A stretch of DNA of 64,000 bases from Anastrepha obliqua (GCF_027943255.1 NC_072893.1:87861784-87925783); one strand, 5' to 3'. Shown: positions 21,032 to 31,964, counted from the first letter of the stretch. Notes: generated by a model not told the origin, from the letters alone. A program made the numbers and translations.

Positions 21032-21755
21032 TAGGGTGGGCCATGTAAAATTTGCTTTTTGAATCGGCTATAAAAAAAAACGAATCAATATTTATTTAAA
21101 CGTTTTTCTTATTTTGAAGACTGAGCATTGTCATTTATGAATGAAAAATAATATCGTTCAAAGACTGCCACGACTGGCTTTACAGTAGGCCATTCGATTA
21201 ACCCAATTTTTAAGCACATTTTCGATTGCTTGGGATCCAATTTCATGAATGGCAACTTCGATTTCGTGTTTTAAAGCATCAATCGTCTCTGGATGGTTCG
21301 CATAGCATTTGTCCTTAACGCTCCCCACAAAACCTAGTCCAATGGGCTTAAATCACAGCTCCGAGGCGGCCAATTCATATCGGAATTTCGGCTGATTATT
21401 CGGTTTTCAAAAACGGTAGCCAAAAGTTCGAGTGTAACTTTGGCAGTGTGACAAGTTGCACCGTCCTGTTGAAACCAAATGTCGTCCATGTCATCCTCTT
21501 CAATTTTTGGAAACAAAAACTCGTTGAGCATGTCACGGTAACGCTCGCCATTTACTGTAACCGCGGAAGAAGAAGAAGACTCACCACTTGGGAAATAGGT
21601 TTTCAATATTTCCTAATTTTGTTCAAGTGTATAGCGTCCCATTTCGTAAATGTCAAACCTTTAAGTAAATTACGAACACATTTGACATGTCATTTGTGTT
21701 ACCATCCTCAAAAAAATAGGTGGTTCAAAAAGCAAACGCTATATGGCCTACCCTG
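21032..21755 (-). mobile_element. DD41D mariner, internally deleted copy A
   Basis: 724 bp, flanked by TA (21030-21031 and 21756-21757), ends (C/T)AGGGT(G/A)GGCCAT. On the minus strand the transposase starts near 21640 (MGRYT..FKT..), reads to MKTYFPSGESSSSS, and then joins directly to AVTVNGERYRDMLNEFLFPK, skipping about 200 codons including the first catalytic Asp. It continues WFQQDGATCHTAKVTLELLA and CDLSPLD; 41 residues separate these two acidic sites. The deletion starts in a TTC/GAA repeat. Copy B is at 34949-35846. Confidence 0.88.
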
Positions 21756-21919
21756 TATAACAAGGAGTATTTGTAATGGATTTGTAAATTATTATTACTA
21801 GTTTTAAAATCCTATTTGAATACCCAATAGAAAAATATACAAATAAAAATATTTAAATTGCATTTCTTACAAAAATGTTGAACTTAAAGCTGCATGCCGA
21901 GTTCTTTACTGAGCCACTG

Positions 21920-22560
21920 CATGAACTCGTAGGTACATACTTTGTTAGGTTTTAGAATATGTAAATGGATCCCTACTCTTTTATACCGACTGCCGACGGC
22001 AAATGATTTTTTAAGAAAAGGGTTTCATCACTAAAATGCGCTTGGTGACTTGGAATTGTGTTAGTAGAAGAAGAAAAGATTAAAGATTCAAGATTATACC
22101 GATCATAAATGTCAAAAACAAATGTTTGCTTAGACAGTTAGCTCGCAGATACCCCTATCGAAATTTCGATACCTTCAAGAAACACCCATTACATTTGTGA
22201 AATATATACGTATGTATTTGCATACAGATGTACATACATATGTATATGGAAAAATTCTGAAATATAATTTTACTTATAAATTACTAAATATAAGGTATCA
22301 AATGATCTTGTTAAGTGTTCGGTTTCCATGCTAACTTAAACCACCACAAGCAGTAACAGACAGACGGTGCAAGTAAATGCATTATGTGCATATGAGTGTA
22401 TGTGCATATTCCCCTACGTATGTATGTAGTTCGAAATACCGGCCGGCCGGTCAGCCAGACAGAACAAAACAAAGCAGACGCTTTGTACGAATGCTTGCGT
22501 GGGTATATATGTATGTACGTGTGTGTATACACAATATTTGTATAAGCATATGTACATATG
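21920..22560. other. Non-coding stretch
   Basis: No gene recognised. CATACATATGTATATG-type microsatellites at 22208-22250. Confidence 0.5.
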
Positions 22561-23399
22561 TAAGTGTCACCTTATTATAAGCACATACATGCAAATATAC
22601 ATACATATGTATATACACATACATACATTTATAAATATTTCAATACACTCAAAAACATATGCCAATATGAAAGTTTGTACCCACTCGCAAATCTTTTGCT
22701 CAACGTTCAACGATTGCACATTCCTGACGTTTATCTTCGCGCCTACCACAAACTCCGCCACCCCCCAGCCCCTTCACTCTTAACTCATCCGAACGTACAT
22801 GGGCCTAACAGCGCCTTCCAGAACCATAGTTTGTACTTATTTTGCTGTTGCTGTTTGTTTTCACTTTTTTATTATTTTATTTCGCTTTGCTGCGCCTCAG
22901 GACATCAAAATACTCGGAAATCTATTTTTAAAGCACACGAGTATACAACGAATATACAAATCAAGCAAAAACAATATGCACTCGTATTATAGGATTGTGT
23001 ATACTAATAGGAACAACAACAACGATAGATATGCCAGCTACAAAAACCACAACAACAGCAACCACAGCGCCAGCTATTAAAAGTACTGCCACAAAATAAA
23101 TAAATATTTCAACGGCTACCGCAGCCACACAAGCCCTCCATTGGCATTGTTGCTGTCTCAGCTTTGGCCGCTATAATATAATACATACATCAGGCCATTG
23201 TTGTTGTTGTTGTTGTTATTGTGGTGCTACTCTTACTGCTATTTTTCCATACATTGCATGCAAAAGAGCTTACTCACACGATTTTCTATGTCCGACGACG
23301 ATGTAGTATGACAACATTGCTTAATCGGCAAATTATAATAAGAATAAATATTATTCAGTTGACAACAAAACACACACACACGAGCCTGTAAGAATGTTG
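22561..23399. other. Non-coding, low-complexity host DNA
   Basis: Dense CATA/TATG and AAC/TTG simple repeats (for example (TTG)n near 23200). Several short plus-strand open frames here are microsatellite translations (repeated YIHMYIHIHT) and are not accepted as genes. Confidence 0.6.
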
Positions 23400-24570
23400 G
23401 TGTTGGCGATAAGAATGGCTATATGATGATTGTGGCAGTGGCGATGGCGATGGCGACGGCGTTGATGGTGACAGCGGTAGTGTTTTTTTTACCAACCGGC
23501 AGCCGGTTCACCGGTTAATCACTCGACGTTTCGACGCTGGAACACGCTACTGATTGAGAAGATCGATTCGTTTGGTCAGCGCGATCGCGGTCGTATGCTC
23601 CTAGTCGAATAGGTCTGTTTCGGACGACGGAGTCCTCCACCCTATCGCATAGATCACAGCGTCGTTGTTTTTGTTTGGCGTTGACGTCAAGAACGAATGA
23701 GACAAGCGGTCGTGAGTACATGAATATGTAATCAATTCGCGTACTGAACGGACGATCAGAATTGCTCACGGTAGCAGTATTTTCGATATTTGCCGCTCTC
23801 TTGAGTATCAACTAGGGAGAGAAAGGCACGGTGTTGGCGCACGTGCACATATTCACACAAACGTACACTTGTGCACCGACACTGGTACTCACACTCGCTG
23901 GTATGTCGCGTCCCGCCCGCTGCCACTCTGCATCCGTCGTTCGACCACAAGCACTTTTCAATTCTTAATTTGCGTTGCGTGTTTACGCGACTGCAATAGG
24001 ATTTTGTGAAAATAATTATAATTATTAATTTTTATCACATTTACACTTGAGCAACAAAGACATCGCGCTATAAATATTTCAGAACCAGTTTGCACTTTGC
24101 TATGAATATTTTCTAATTTCTCATTCGTCACTAACATGAATTCATTATTTTTTTCGATTTTCGTTCTTATTCCCTTATGAAATCACAAAGCAAATTGTTT
24201 ATTAATTATACATTATAGTGTTTGAACAGTGCGCGAACAGCTAAAGCATCGCACGCAATTAAACCACACCGAAACAGACTGTGGATACTACTAAATAAAA
24301 ACAATGCACAGCTCTCGTCGACTCCACTTCGCTCGCACGGTATCTCAATCAAAGCACGATACGATATCATCGTATGGAGCTTTCGGCCACGCTGAGACGC
24401 GCGCCACCAATTTGTTGACGACGACGCATGCGGCTTGTGCTCAGACTCGTGCTCCACATGAGCCACGAAGCAGACGCAATCGTGGTCGTGGTCGTGGACG
24501 TTGACGCTAACGTTAACCGCAAAGCGCGTCGTTTTTATGCTCTTGGCACAAACATATTGGTCACGAAGCC
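23400..24570. promoter_or_regulatory. GC-rich non-repetitive island, possible promoter/5'UTR
   Basis: Clearly more GC-rich than its surroundings, with CG-containing words (GGCGATGGCGATGGCGACGG, CGCGATCGCGG, GGTCGTGGTCGTGGTCGTGG) and no transposon signature. Open frames on both strands have no recognisable domain. An ACGACCACGATTGCG/GGTCGTGGACG repeat lies at about 24470-24505. It could be the promoter and 5'UTR of a gene leading leftward or a regulatory island; that is inference. Confidence 0.3.
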
Positions 24571-25139
24571 CACGGAGATATGCACACATACATATTTATA
24601 TGGCTCCCACATATACACACATATTGGCGTATGTTGGCATTGCTGCATGAATTTACGCTGGCGGCATTGTTCAATAATACTCGTACCACAAGGAATTCCG
24701 GACGAAAGCGAATTAGAGTGCACACTACATTTGATATACAGGTACATGCATATGTAGGATAAAATAAAGTCGCCGATGTGTTCAGAACGCAGATGTTTCG
24801 AAAATTAATTTATAAGTGGAAATAAAAAAATAACATTATTTCATAAAATTCATTATAAATCATTCCAGTGGTCATAACTAACAGTATCATTAACCAAGGC
24901 TCTCAGACAACATTTCGGTTAACTTAGCCAGCCTCCATACCAGCAATATGTGTTTCTTGTTAGCCAAAAGTCAACTTAACTTGAAAACTTAAAAAGTTGT
25001 AGCTTTTACACTCCTAACTTAAGTTTCTATATGCCAAGAGAACCGTTAGTGAATCTTGCTATCATATATATTTTTCAGCTATTTTGAATAAAATTCCGAT
25101 AACAACGCGACGTCGAAAATAAAGGCAAAACAAAACATT
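24571..25139. other. Non-coding stretch
   Basis: No gene recognised; AT content returns to background by about 24,780. Confidence 0.45.
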
Positions 25140-25935
25140 GTAAACATGGAAGTCGGAAAATAAAGCTGGTGCAATCCTGATGACGTGCTGAGTAACAACC
25201 ACTAAGTTTCTACGAATACTTGTCTCTCAGACGACGCGCAGAGTCACTGCGTGGTTGGAAGGGGTTTTATTGGGTATGGGAATAAGTTTCAGCCCTCGTA
25301 AAAGAGTTTGGTGACATGTGACATGCTTCTTGAACGGCAGAAAAGAAGAGGTTTTCTGCATCGCATCGTCACTGGGGATGAAAAATGGATCTATGTATTA
25401 TGATAACCCTAAGCGTCGAAAATGTTGGAGCCTGCCAGGTGAACCACGTTCATCGACAGCGAAAAAAAATATTCTTGCTCTAAAGGTTATGTTGTGCATC
25501 TGGTGGAATCAGAAGGGTGTCTATTATGAACTCCTTAAACCATCTGAATCCATCATTGATGATAGTTACCGACAGCAGCTAATGCGTTTGAATCGAGCTC
25601 TCAAAGGAAAGCGGCCGGAATGGAGCGATAGACATGACTAACACATTTTACTGCATGACAACGCCAGGCCACACGTTGCTAAATCGGTCCAGAAATATTT
25701 AGAGGGACTGAATTGGGAAGTCTTGCCCCACCTGCCTTATTCCCCAGATATTGCACCTTCGGATTACCATCTGTTCCGACCAATGCCGTCAGCCCGTATT
25801 GGAGAGTGATTTACTTCTTACGAGAGCATCGCAAACTGGCTCAATGAATGAATTAAGTCAAAAGAACTCGAATTTTCCGTATGCTGCCTGAAAGGTGGAG
25901 TAAAGTTGTAACCTCCAATGGCACATACTTCACCT
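25140..25935 (+). pseudogene. Mariner relic (plus strand)
   Basis: Mariner transposase with frame breaks and stops. Pieces in order: RRGFLHRIVTGDEKWI-type sequence split over two frames (25330-25395), YYDNPKRRKCWSLPGEP and STAKKNILALKVMLCIWWNQ (25395-25515), then, after a stop, HILLHDNARPHVAKSV (second catalytic D, about 25650) and LPYSPDIAPSDYHLF (third D, about 25735). Spacing of the last two is the DD34D type. Neither terminal repeat was identified. Confidence 0.8.
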
Positions 25936-26465
25936 AATATCATGTGATATTATTTAATTGTTTAAATAATTCGTAACTTTGAGTGAGAAAGAACGGAAAC
26001 TTATTCCATACCCAATAAAAATATTCAACTTTCATGCGAGAAATGTTTGAAGGCCTTTGATGGTGTTTATTCAAATGAAAAGTATATAGGAAAGCCAATG
26101 ATAAGATCAAATAACATATGGCCGTCAAAATGGAGTAGGAATCGTACTTGCTCATGATGAAAGAACTCATAAGATGCGGCCAACTTTAGACCGTTAACCA
26201 CTCAGCAAATTTGAAGGAATCAGCTGATTCACTTACGTCATGGGGGTTTTAATAGCCGAGAAGAACCAGATGAACCAGAAGAAGCACGCTTTAACAATAT
26301 CTTCTTTATTTGCATATTCGATTTCGAATGATTAGCGATCGTACAAAAGTAATTGAAATCATAAAATAAGCTCATATAATTAAATTGACTTGACTCGATT
26401 CACATACAACAAATTATTAGGTAAATAAATACAATATTTTAATGTATATTATTAAAGATATTACA
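25936..26465. other. Non-coding stretch
   Basis: No gene recognised. It ends in the target sequence ATTAAAGATATTACA (26451-26465), duplicated by the next insertion. Confidence 0.5.
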
Positions 26466-27152
26466 TATATTAAATTAAATGAAAGCAAGTCTGTGCAGAT
26501 AAATTTCACCCAAAACAAAATCAAATATGTTCCAATATATTTAAATGGTAGACAGGTTCCATACTCAAATACTGCAAAGTATCTGGGCATGATTCTAGAC
26601 GCCAAGCCAAGATGGAAAGCCCATGTAAAGAAAAAGAAAGAAGAAATGGAATTAAAATACAGAAATATGTATTGGCTTATGGGAAAGGAATCAGCACTAT
26701 CCACCAATAATAAAATGATTGTATACAAACAAATTCTGAATCCTGTATGGTCCTACGGCGCACAGTTATGGGGCTGCTCCAGCCAAAGTAACATTCAATC
26801 TATACAAAGGCTCCAAAATAAAATTATTAAATGTGCAGTCGGTGCTCCGTGGTATATCCGTAGCTCCGATCTTGAACGTGACCTAAATATTGACTCGGTG
26901 GCAGACACAATAAAAAAGACAGCAAAAGCCCATGATGAAAGGTTAAAAAACCACGTCAATACAGAGGCCACTATTCTCGCTAATCCAGCTAATTGGAGAA
27001 GAAGACTGAAACGCAAAAAGCCCAAAGACTTAATGTTCTAACCACATCTTAGCGTTAATTGTTGTATATACCTTATTTTCTAAATTCTAAACAAATTGCT
27101 CGTTAGTTAATAAAATTTTTCTTTGTAACTAGTCGCAATGTAAAAAAAAAAA
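26466..27152 (+). mobile_element. 5'-truncated Jockey-type LINE with 15-bp TSD
   Basis: An exact 15-bp direct repeat ATTAAAGATATTACA flanks the insert (26451-26465 and 27153-27167). The insert holds the C-terminal ~190 codons of ORF2 in an open frame to the TAA at 27039-27041. It shows the post-RT motifs AKYLGMILDAKPRWKAHVKK, YKQILNPVWSYGAQLWGCSS, IQRLQNKIIKCAVGAPWYI and DLERDLNIDSVADTI, then a 3'UTR of about 100 bp and a poly-A tract. The open frame's apparent first residues (MYIIKDI) come from host target DNA. Confidence 0.93.
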
Positions 27153-27167
27153 ATTAAAGATATTACA

Positions 27168-27720
27168 AAATGCTCCTCTACCTCTACCATTCGGTAATTG
27201 TTTTCTCCCGACGCATCAGTTCCTTCGACTTTACCCTCCAAGATTAGTTGCAAGAGTTGGTACTTTGGTGTTCTGAGGATATGACCCAAATATGCTGTCT
27301 TCCTTTGCTTAATTGTGGTTAAAAGTTGTCTATTTAGTTTTATTCGGCTTAGTACTTCGTTGTTTGAAACGTAATCTGTCCACGGTATTTTCAGAACATT
27401 TCGAACGCTTCTAGCCTCTTCAAGTCAGCGATTTTAAGGTTCCATATTTCCATTGCGTTCAGTATCTTCTTATAATTGTAAAGGATGCCCTTGCCATTTC
27501 AATTCTTGTTCTTGTTTCATCCGTACAGTCCCAGTTCCGGTTAATCCAGCTTCCAAGATATTTGAATTTAGGCACCATTTCTAGCGCTTCTCCTCGTATC
27601 ATCGGTGCTAAGTTGTTATATCTATGTGATTTGTCTACTAACAACCATAAATTTTATTTTATTGCATTAATTGTTAGGCGGTATTTTATGCTACACTCAT
27701 CTAGCTTGCGATAATAACAC
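27168..27720 (-). pseudogene. LINE fragment (RT C-terminal region, clade unresolved)
   Basis: Minus-strand pieces of a reverse-transcriptase C-terminal region: LLVDKSHRYNNLAPMIRGEA, LEMVPKFKYLGSWINRNWDC, DETRTRIEMARASFTIIRR, and farther on YMGHILRTPKYQLLQLILEG. The KF(K/V)YLGS..N..W...E...RI..AR order and the GHILR block are common to several insect LINE clades. Frame breaks are frequent. It has no visible ends. Confidence 0.65.
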
Positions 27721-28122
27721 CATTCACTTTAATTCCTTCCTTAGAGCTCTGTAATGCCTCTTGGAATATATTTAACAATATAAGAAAGGTTATTTTTAGA
27801 ACCGCAAAATTCTATTAAACAAAGAGATAAAAAATTTCACATTATAAAAATTTGCAACTGTTGGCATTTGAAGGTTGCTGTTTAAAGTAGGTTGCGTTCT
27901 TACATGATTTGCGACAATAAGTATAACCCTTGCGTTTAACCATAACTGTTACTCAAACTGCTTCGAATTTCATATACTAATTTTTTAGCAAATCCAGTGG
28001 TGTGGGCTCTTTGTATTCCTACTGAGAATAATTTGATAAATATTTTCGAGTACTGCTACGCCAATGGAAAAAATTCTGCTGTAAAATGGTACGCAAATAT
28101 TCCTGTTTTCTTTCTGATTATA
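27721..28122. other. Non-coding stretch
   Basis: No gene recognised. Confidence 0.45.
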
Positions 28123-28124
28123 TA

Positions 28125-29442
28125 CAGGATGGCTGATGAAAGCCGCTACCAAAAAAAAATTGAATAACTTTTTTTCTTTTTAAGTTATCTGTTCCATTTT
28201 TGTTTTAATTTGCAGATTGATCTTTAAAATTTATTAAAATGGATAACTGGGACACGCAAACAAGAATTTGGATAGTCCGCCGCTATCACGCACTGGAGTC
28301 CGTAGTTTTGGTACAGAGAGAGTACAGGCGGATGTTTGGCGGCGATCCCCCGAGCAGATGGACCATAATGAGACTGGTGAATAATTTTGCTGAGCAAGGA
28401 ACAGTCGCAAGAAGGCCTTATCCTCGAAACCCACCAGTTCGGACGGAGGAAACGATCGCTGCTGTAGCTGCAGCTATACAAAGCAATCCAAGGGTTTCAA
28501 CAAGAAGCTTATCTGCTCAACTTGGTGTCAGCCGACAGTCTTTGCAAACAATAATGCACAAAGATTTAGACTTATTTCCCTACAAAATTCAAATGGTTAA
28601 CAAACTGAATGCAGCAGACTTGCCGATTCGCTTGGAATTTTGCCAGAAGATCCTGCAAATGGTGGAAGAAGACCCAAACATGTTAAACTGCCTTTTCATG
28701 TCTGATGAGGCCCATTTCGATTTAAACGACAATGTGAACAAACAAAATTGTCGAATATGGAGTACTTCTAACCCACAGATACTCCACGAGACGGAATTGC
28801 ATCCTCTGCGCGTGACAGTGTGGTGTGCGGTTTCTTCACGCTGTATTGTCGGGCCTTTTTTTTTTGAAGAAAATGGTCACACCGTTACGGTTACTGGAGA
28901 CCGTTATTTGAAAATGCTGAAAGAATTTTTCTATCCAGAACTACGCCGAAAGAGAATTCCTTTCAACTCTATGTGGTTTCAACAAGATGGGGCAACGTCT
29001 CACATAGCCCAGACTGTTATGACAGAGTTGCGACGAAAATTTCCCAATAAACTGATTTCAAGAAACTTCGAATTTCGTTGGCCCCCCAGGTCGCCTGACC
29101 TTACTGCACCTGACTTTTTCTTGTGGGGTTTATGTAAACAAGAAGTTTATAAAACAAAGCCAACAAATTTGGATGAACTAAAACAATCCATTCGGGCAAC
29201 AATTGCGGCTATTCCTGTCGCAACTCTCAGAGCAGCAATGAACAACTTTTTACTAAGATGCCGCACTTGTGTCAACGAGCATGGGGGGCATTTAAATTTA
29301 ATTATTTTTAAAACTAGTTAAGCTAAATACATTTAATAAAATTTAATGACCTTCAACTTGAAAAAAAAAATAAATGAATTCCATACACTAAAAAAAAAGT
29401 TATTTGAGTTTCTTAATGTAGCAAAATTCATCAGCCACCCTG
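28125..29442 (+). mobile_element. Intact DD41D mariner-like transposon
   Basis: 1,318 bp, flanked by TA (28123-28124 and 29443-29444). Inverted ends are CAGGATGGCTGATGAAAGCC and, read inversely, CAGGGTGGCTGATGAATTTT; the inner parts also match (AATAACTTTTTTT). It holds one uninterrupted 360-codon transposase. The right end abuts the (TA)n tail of a SINE, so it probably jumped into that tail. Confidence 0.93.
28239..29321 (+). CDS. DD41D mariner-like transposase, full length
   Basis: 360 residues with no stop or frameshift. The N-terminal third holds two helix-turn-helix regions: TRIWIVRRYHALESVVLVQR with PSRWTIMRLVNNF, then RVSTRSLSAQLGVSRQSLQT. The catalytic residues are D156 (LFMSDEAHFDLN), D250 (WFQQDGATSHIA) and D292 (SPDLTAPDFFLWG). 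Exactly 41 residues separate the last two, as in the DD41D (rosa-like) group of the Tc1/mariner superfamily. The conserved RVTVWCAVSS and RWPPRSPDLT blocks are present. The start at 28239 lies 115 bp inside the left end, after a plausible 5'UTR. It is distinct from, but related to, the family at 21032 and 34949. Likely an active or recently active enzyme. Confidence 0.92.
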   Translation: MDNWDTQTRIWIVRRYHALESVVLVQREYRRMFGGDPPSRWTIMRLVNNFAEQGTVARRPYPRNPPVRTEETIAAVAAAIQSNPRVSTRSLSAQLGVSRQSLQTIMHKDLDLFPYKIQMVNKLNAADLPIRLEFCQKILQMVEEDPNMLNCLFMSDEAHFDLNDNVNKQNCRIWSTSNPQILHETELHPLRVTVWCAVSSRCIVGPFFFEENGHTVTVTGDRYLKMLKEFFYPELRRKRIPFNSMWFQQDGATSHIAQTVMTELRRKFPNKLISRNFEFRWPPRSPDLTAPDFFLWGLCKQEVYKTKPTNLDELKQSIRATIAAIPVATLRAAMNNFLLRCRTCVNEHGGHLNLIIFKTS

Positions 29443-29444
29443 TA

Positions 29445-29752
29445 TATATATAATTGGCGCGTACACCGTTTTTGGGTGTTTGGCCAAGCTCCTCCTCCTA
29501 TTTGTGGTGTGCGTCTTGATGCTGTTCCACAAACTGCGGGACCTACAGTTTCAAGCCGACTCCGAACGGCAGATATTTTTATGAGGAGCTTTTTCATGTC
29601 AGAAATATACTCGGAGGTTTGCCATTGCTTGGTGAGGGACGACCGCTATTAGAATAAAGTTTTTCTTAACTTTGGTGTTTCACCGAGATTCGAACCAACG
29701 TTCTCTCTGTGAATTCCGAATGGTAACCACGCACCATTCGGCTACGGCGGCC
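29445..29752 (-). mobile_element. SINE copy, full length with (TA)n tail
   Basis: The best complete copy. On the minus strand it starts GGCCGCCGTAGCCGAATGGT (A-box region), has the B box GGTTCGAATCTCGG, then GTGAAACACCAAAG, GACCGTCCCTCACCAAGC-like sequence, ATATCTGCCGTTCGGAGTCG, GGAACAGCATCAAGACGCAC and AGGAGGAGGAGCTTGGCC, and ends GTGTACGCGCCAATTATATA. Length about 300 bp. Confidence 0.92.
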
Positions 29753-30320
29753 TGATTACTAAATTTAAAAGGTGCACAGCACAGTAGATCGGCTACTCCT
29801 CGAAATCATTGCACATATCGGGGTTGTAACCCCGTCCTGGTCGTTTAGAAAACACAACACTTTCCAAAATTTGCTAACCACAACGTTTCATTCGCCAATC
29901 GAAGTTACTCTCACAATTTTGGTTCGGATGGCCAAATCCTGTAATCAAAGAAATTTTACTTCCATATCAAATCTTGAGGTAAAAAAGGAAATGTAACTCC
30001 ACTCTACCTCATGACATTCGGCCAATAAGGAGTCCGCCACTACTGTCAAAATTTGTTCAAAGGTTGATGCTGAATCAAATGATGGGGTACCTATCAGACC
30101 GTGGCCCCATTTCAATATTTCGAATATCAATCCAGGTATCGACAGGAGCATTGCTGTTCAACTAAAGTGCTAAAATTTGTGGAGGATATATCACCGTTCT
30201 TTGATACGGCAGACCTCACCATTCTCACACCTCTCTATGGGACTTTTCTAAAGCATTTGTTATAAAATTCTTCTCCAGAAGCTTAACTCATTCTTCCGAT
30301 TCGATTTTTTGCTTTTGTTC
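29753..30320. other. Non-coding stretch
   Basis: No gene recognised; an open frame at 29772-29996 has no domain. Confidence 0.4.
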
Positions 30321-30327
30321 CTGTGCA

Positions 30328-31230
30328 GTGTCTACTCGTAAATTATACTCAGTTTCTTGGCAAATTTCGCTTGATAACAATGGAGTGGAGGCTAAGGAAT
30401 ATCGCATTGCATTACAAAAGTGTGGTAAAAGTGCAAGTGAGATTTACGAATTGCTGAAAAAATGTAATATTTCGAGCATGTTGATTTACCGCACGATCAA
30501 TCGTTTTCCCAAACGTCTAAAGTGACAGACATAAAAAGAGGAGGTCCAAATGAAAGTCTTCCGTCGTTCAACTAGTCATCTTTTGACAACGCGCTCGAAG
30601 AAAATTAGACTCGACAGATGCAAGCACCTTCTTCAGTGGCACGCGGTCAATGGACAGTAAAATATTATTTTCACAGATGAGAAAATGTTCACTATTGAAG
30701 AAGTTTTTAATAAGCAAAACTACAAAATCTTTGCTAAAGCTTCTAAAGACGCAAACAATTTTGTTCCAAGTGTTCAGCGTGGCCACCATCCAGCCTCCTT
30801 AATTGTTTGATGGAGAGTGTCCTGTAAAAGCGTTACATATCTTCATTTCTGCGAAAAAGAGGTCAAGACCGAGGCAAAAGTGTGCCGGGGATGTCTTGGA
30901 AGGCGTGGTGAAGCAGTTGAGCAGTACTTTCTTCAATGGAGAGCGTTGGGTCTTCCAGCAAGATTTCGCTCCAGCCCATCATGAAAAAACCACCCAGCAG
31001 TGGATAAAAAACAATATTGGGTTCATAGCTGCAGAAGATTGGCGTCTGGAAGACCAGATCTGAATCCACTGGACTACAATTTGTAGTAAGAATTGGTGAA
31101 CATGGCCTACCGAAGACCTCACAGAAATTTGGAGAGTCTCAAACAATCTTTGGTTCGAGCAACATCAATGTCCATGGAAACTGTTGTTGAAGTAAAAACA
31201 ATTGATGGCCATTTCGATTGAAAATTTAAA
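30328..31230 (+). pseudogene. Tc1/mariner-superfamily transposase relic
   Basis: Pieces in changing frames: an N-terminal HTH (EIYELLKKCNISSMLIYRTI, about 30440-30500), the first catalytic site (IIFTDEKMFTIEEVFNKQNY, about 30665-30725), the GGHHPASL and VTYLHFCEK region, the second site (RWVFQQDFAPAHHEKTTQQW, about 30945), and, after a frameshift, RPDLNPLDYNL (about 31050). The spacing of the last two is near 37, typical of the DD37D-like group rather than of DD34D mariners. It carries several stops and no terminal repeats were found. Confidence 0.75.
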
Positions 31231-31238
31231 TGGATTAA

Positions 31239-31964
31239 GGGGGTCTTCTGGTCTCGAGGCCCTGAAATGAAGGGTTTTTTTGGGGTTTGATTGTGACAAA
31301 TCCTGTGAATATTTAAAAAAAAATTTTTTTTTATTTTAAAGGTACATGTCTTGGCTTTTAAAAAATGGTTTTGACTTTGAAAAAAATTAACACCCGCGAC
31401 CTTGAAATGGCGCTGAAGACGTCCACCTCCAAACGAAACAGGTCTCCATTTTGGTCACGGTTTTTCCACCTGGGTAATCAGAAAGCAAAAATTAGATATG
31501 CGTTGTCTTCAGAGTTGCCCTGGTTAAGTTTTCCCGTGACAGATTTTTTTTTTTTAATTTTTTTCAAAAGTTATGCAACAATTTGCAAAAAAAATTTTTT
31601 TTTGCTCATTTTTTGAACTTTAAAAGGTTATAAAAATGGAATGAAAAAAAATTTCAAAAATCGTACACGGGGAAACTTAGCGGTAAGTTTTCCGAACCTT
31701 TTAAGACCAAAACCATTGAAATCGAAGTATAACTACTATGAAAAGTGTGACCAAAATGCTTAAAAAACACGATTTTCGGGGAAACGCGTTTAAAGATAAA
31801 GTTTATGATAAAACGACCGGAGGAGGGTACACTTCGGTGCCCAGAAAAATGTGAAAAAATGCGATTTTCAAAAAATCCTTTCTGTGGCGTATTCTCGCAT
31901 ACACATACAAAATTATGCAAAAAAAAAATCGATTTTTTTTTTCGCTGGAGACCAGAAGACCCCC
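31239..31964. mobile_element. TTAA-flanked non-autonomous element, copy 3 (intact ends)
   Basis: 726 bp bounded by TTAA (31235-31238 and 31965-31968). The inverted termini GGGGGTCTTCTGGTCTC and GAGACCAGAAGACCCCC are perfectly complementary over 17 bp. The interior is non-coding with poly-A/T tracts and GGGAAACGCGTTTAAAG. The TTAA duplication is the signature of piggyBac-type transposition, so this is likely a piggyBac-mobilised MITE. Confidence 0.82.

Larger units (their letters stand above)
19001..21919 (-). mobile_element. Tc1-like element interrupted by three later insertions
   Basis: Inverted ends are CAGTGGCTTAATAAAAAACT at 19001 and, read inversely, CAGTGGCTCAGTAAAGAACT at 21919. Between them is a minus-strand Tc1 transposase in pieces. 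The C-terminus (KEDATKEEWGKI, ESMPIRLNTV) lies at 19270-19410, NVIEHLWAHLENQL-type sequence at about 19709-19750, GGSVMVWGCMSAAGTGNLCL at 19890-19965, and the N-terminus (REKSKMVREIAEALL) at about 20690-20920. The inserted pieces are a SINE (19414-19708), a 5'-truncated Jockey (19973-20428) and a mariner derivative (21032-21755). Without them the element would be about 1.45 kb. Confidence 0.78.

Noticed and set aside
22377..22992. Overlapping open frames of 67-142 codons
   Set aside because: Translations of CATA/TATG microsatellites, with no domains and in several frames at once.
24206..24589. 127-codon minus-strand frame in the GC-rich island
   Set aside because: No recognisable domain; a His/Asp repeat comes from a GGTCGTGGTCGTGG repeat. 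GC-rich DNA has long frames by chance.
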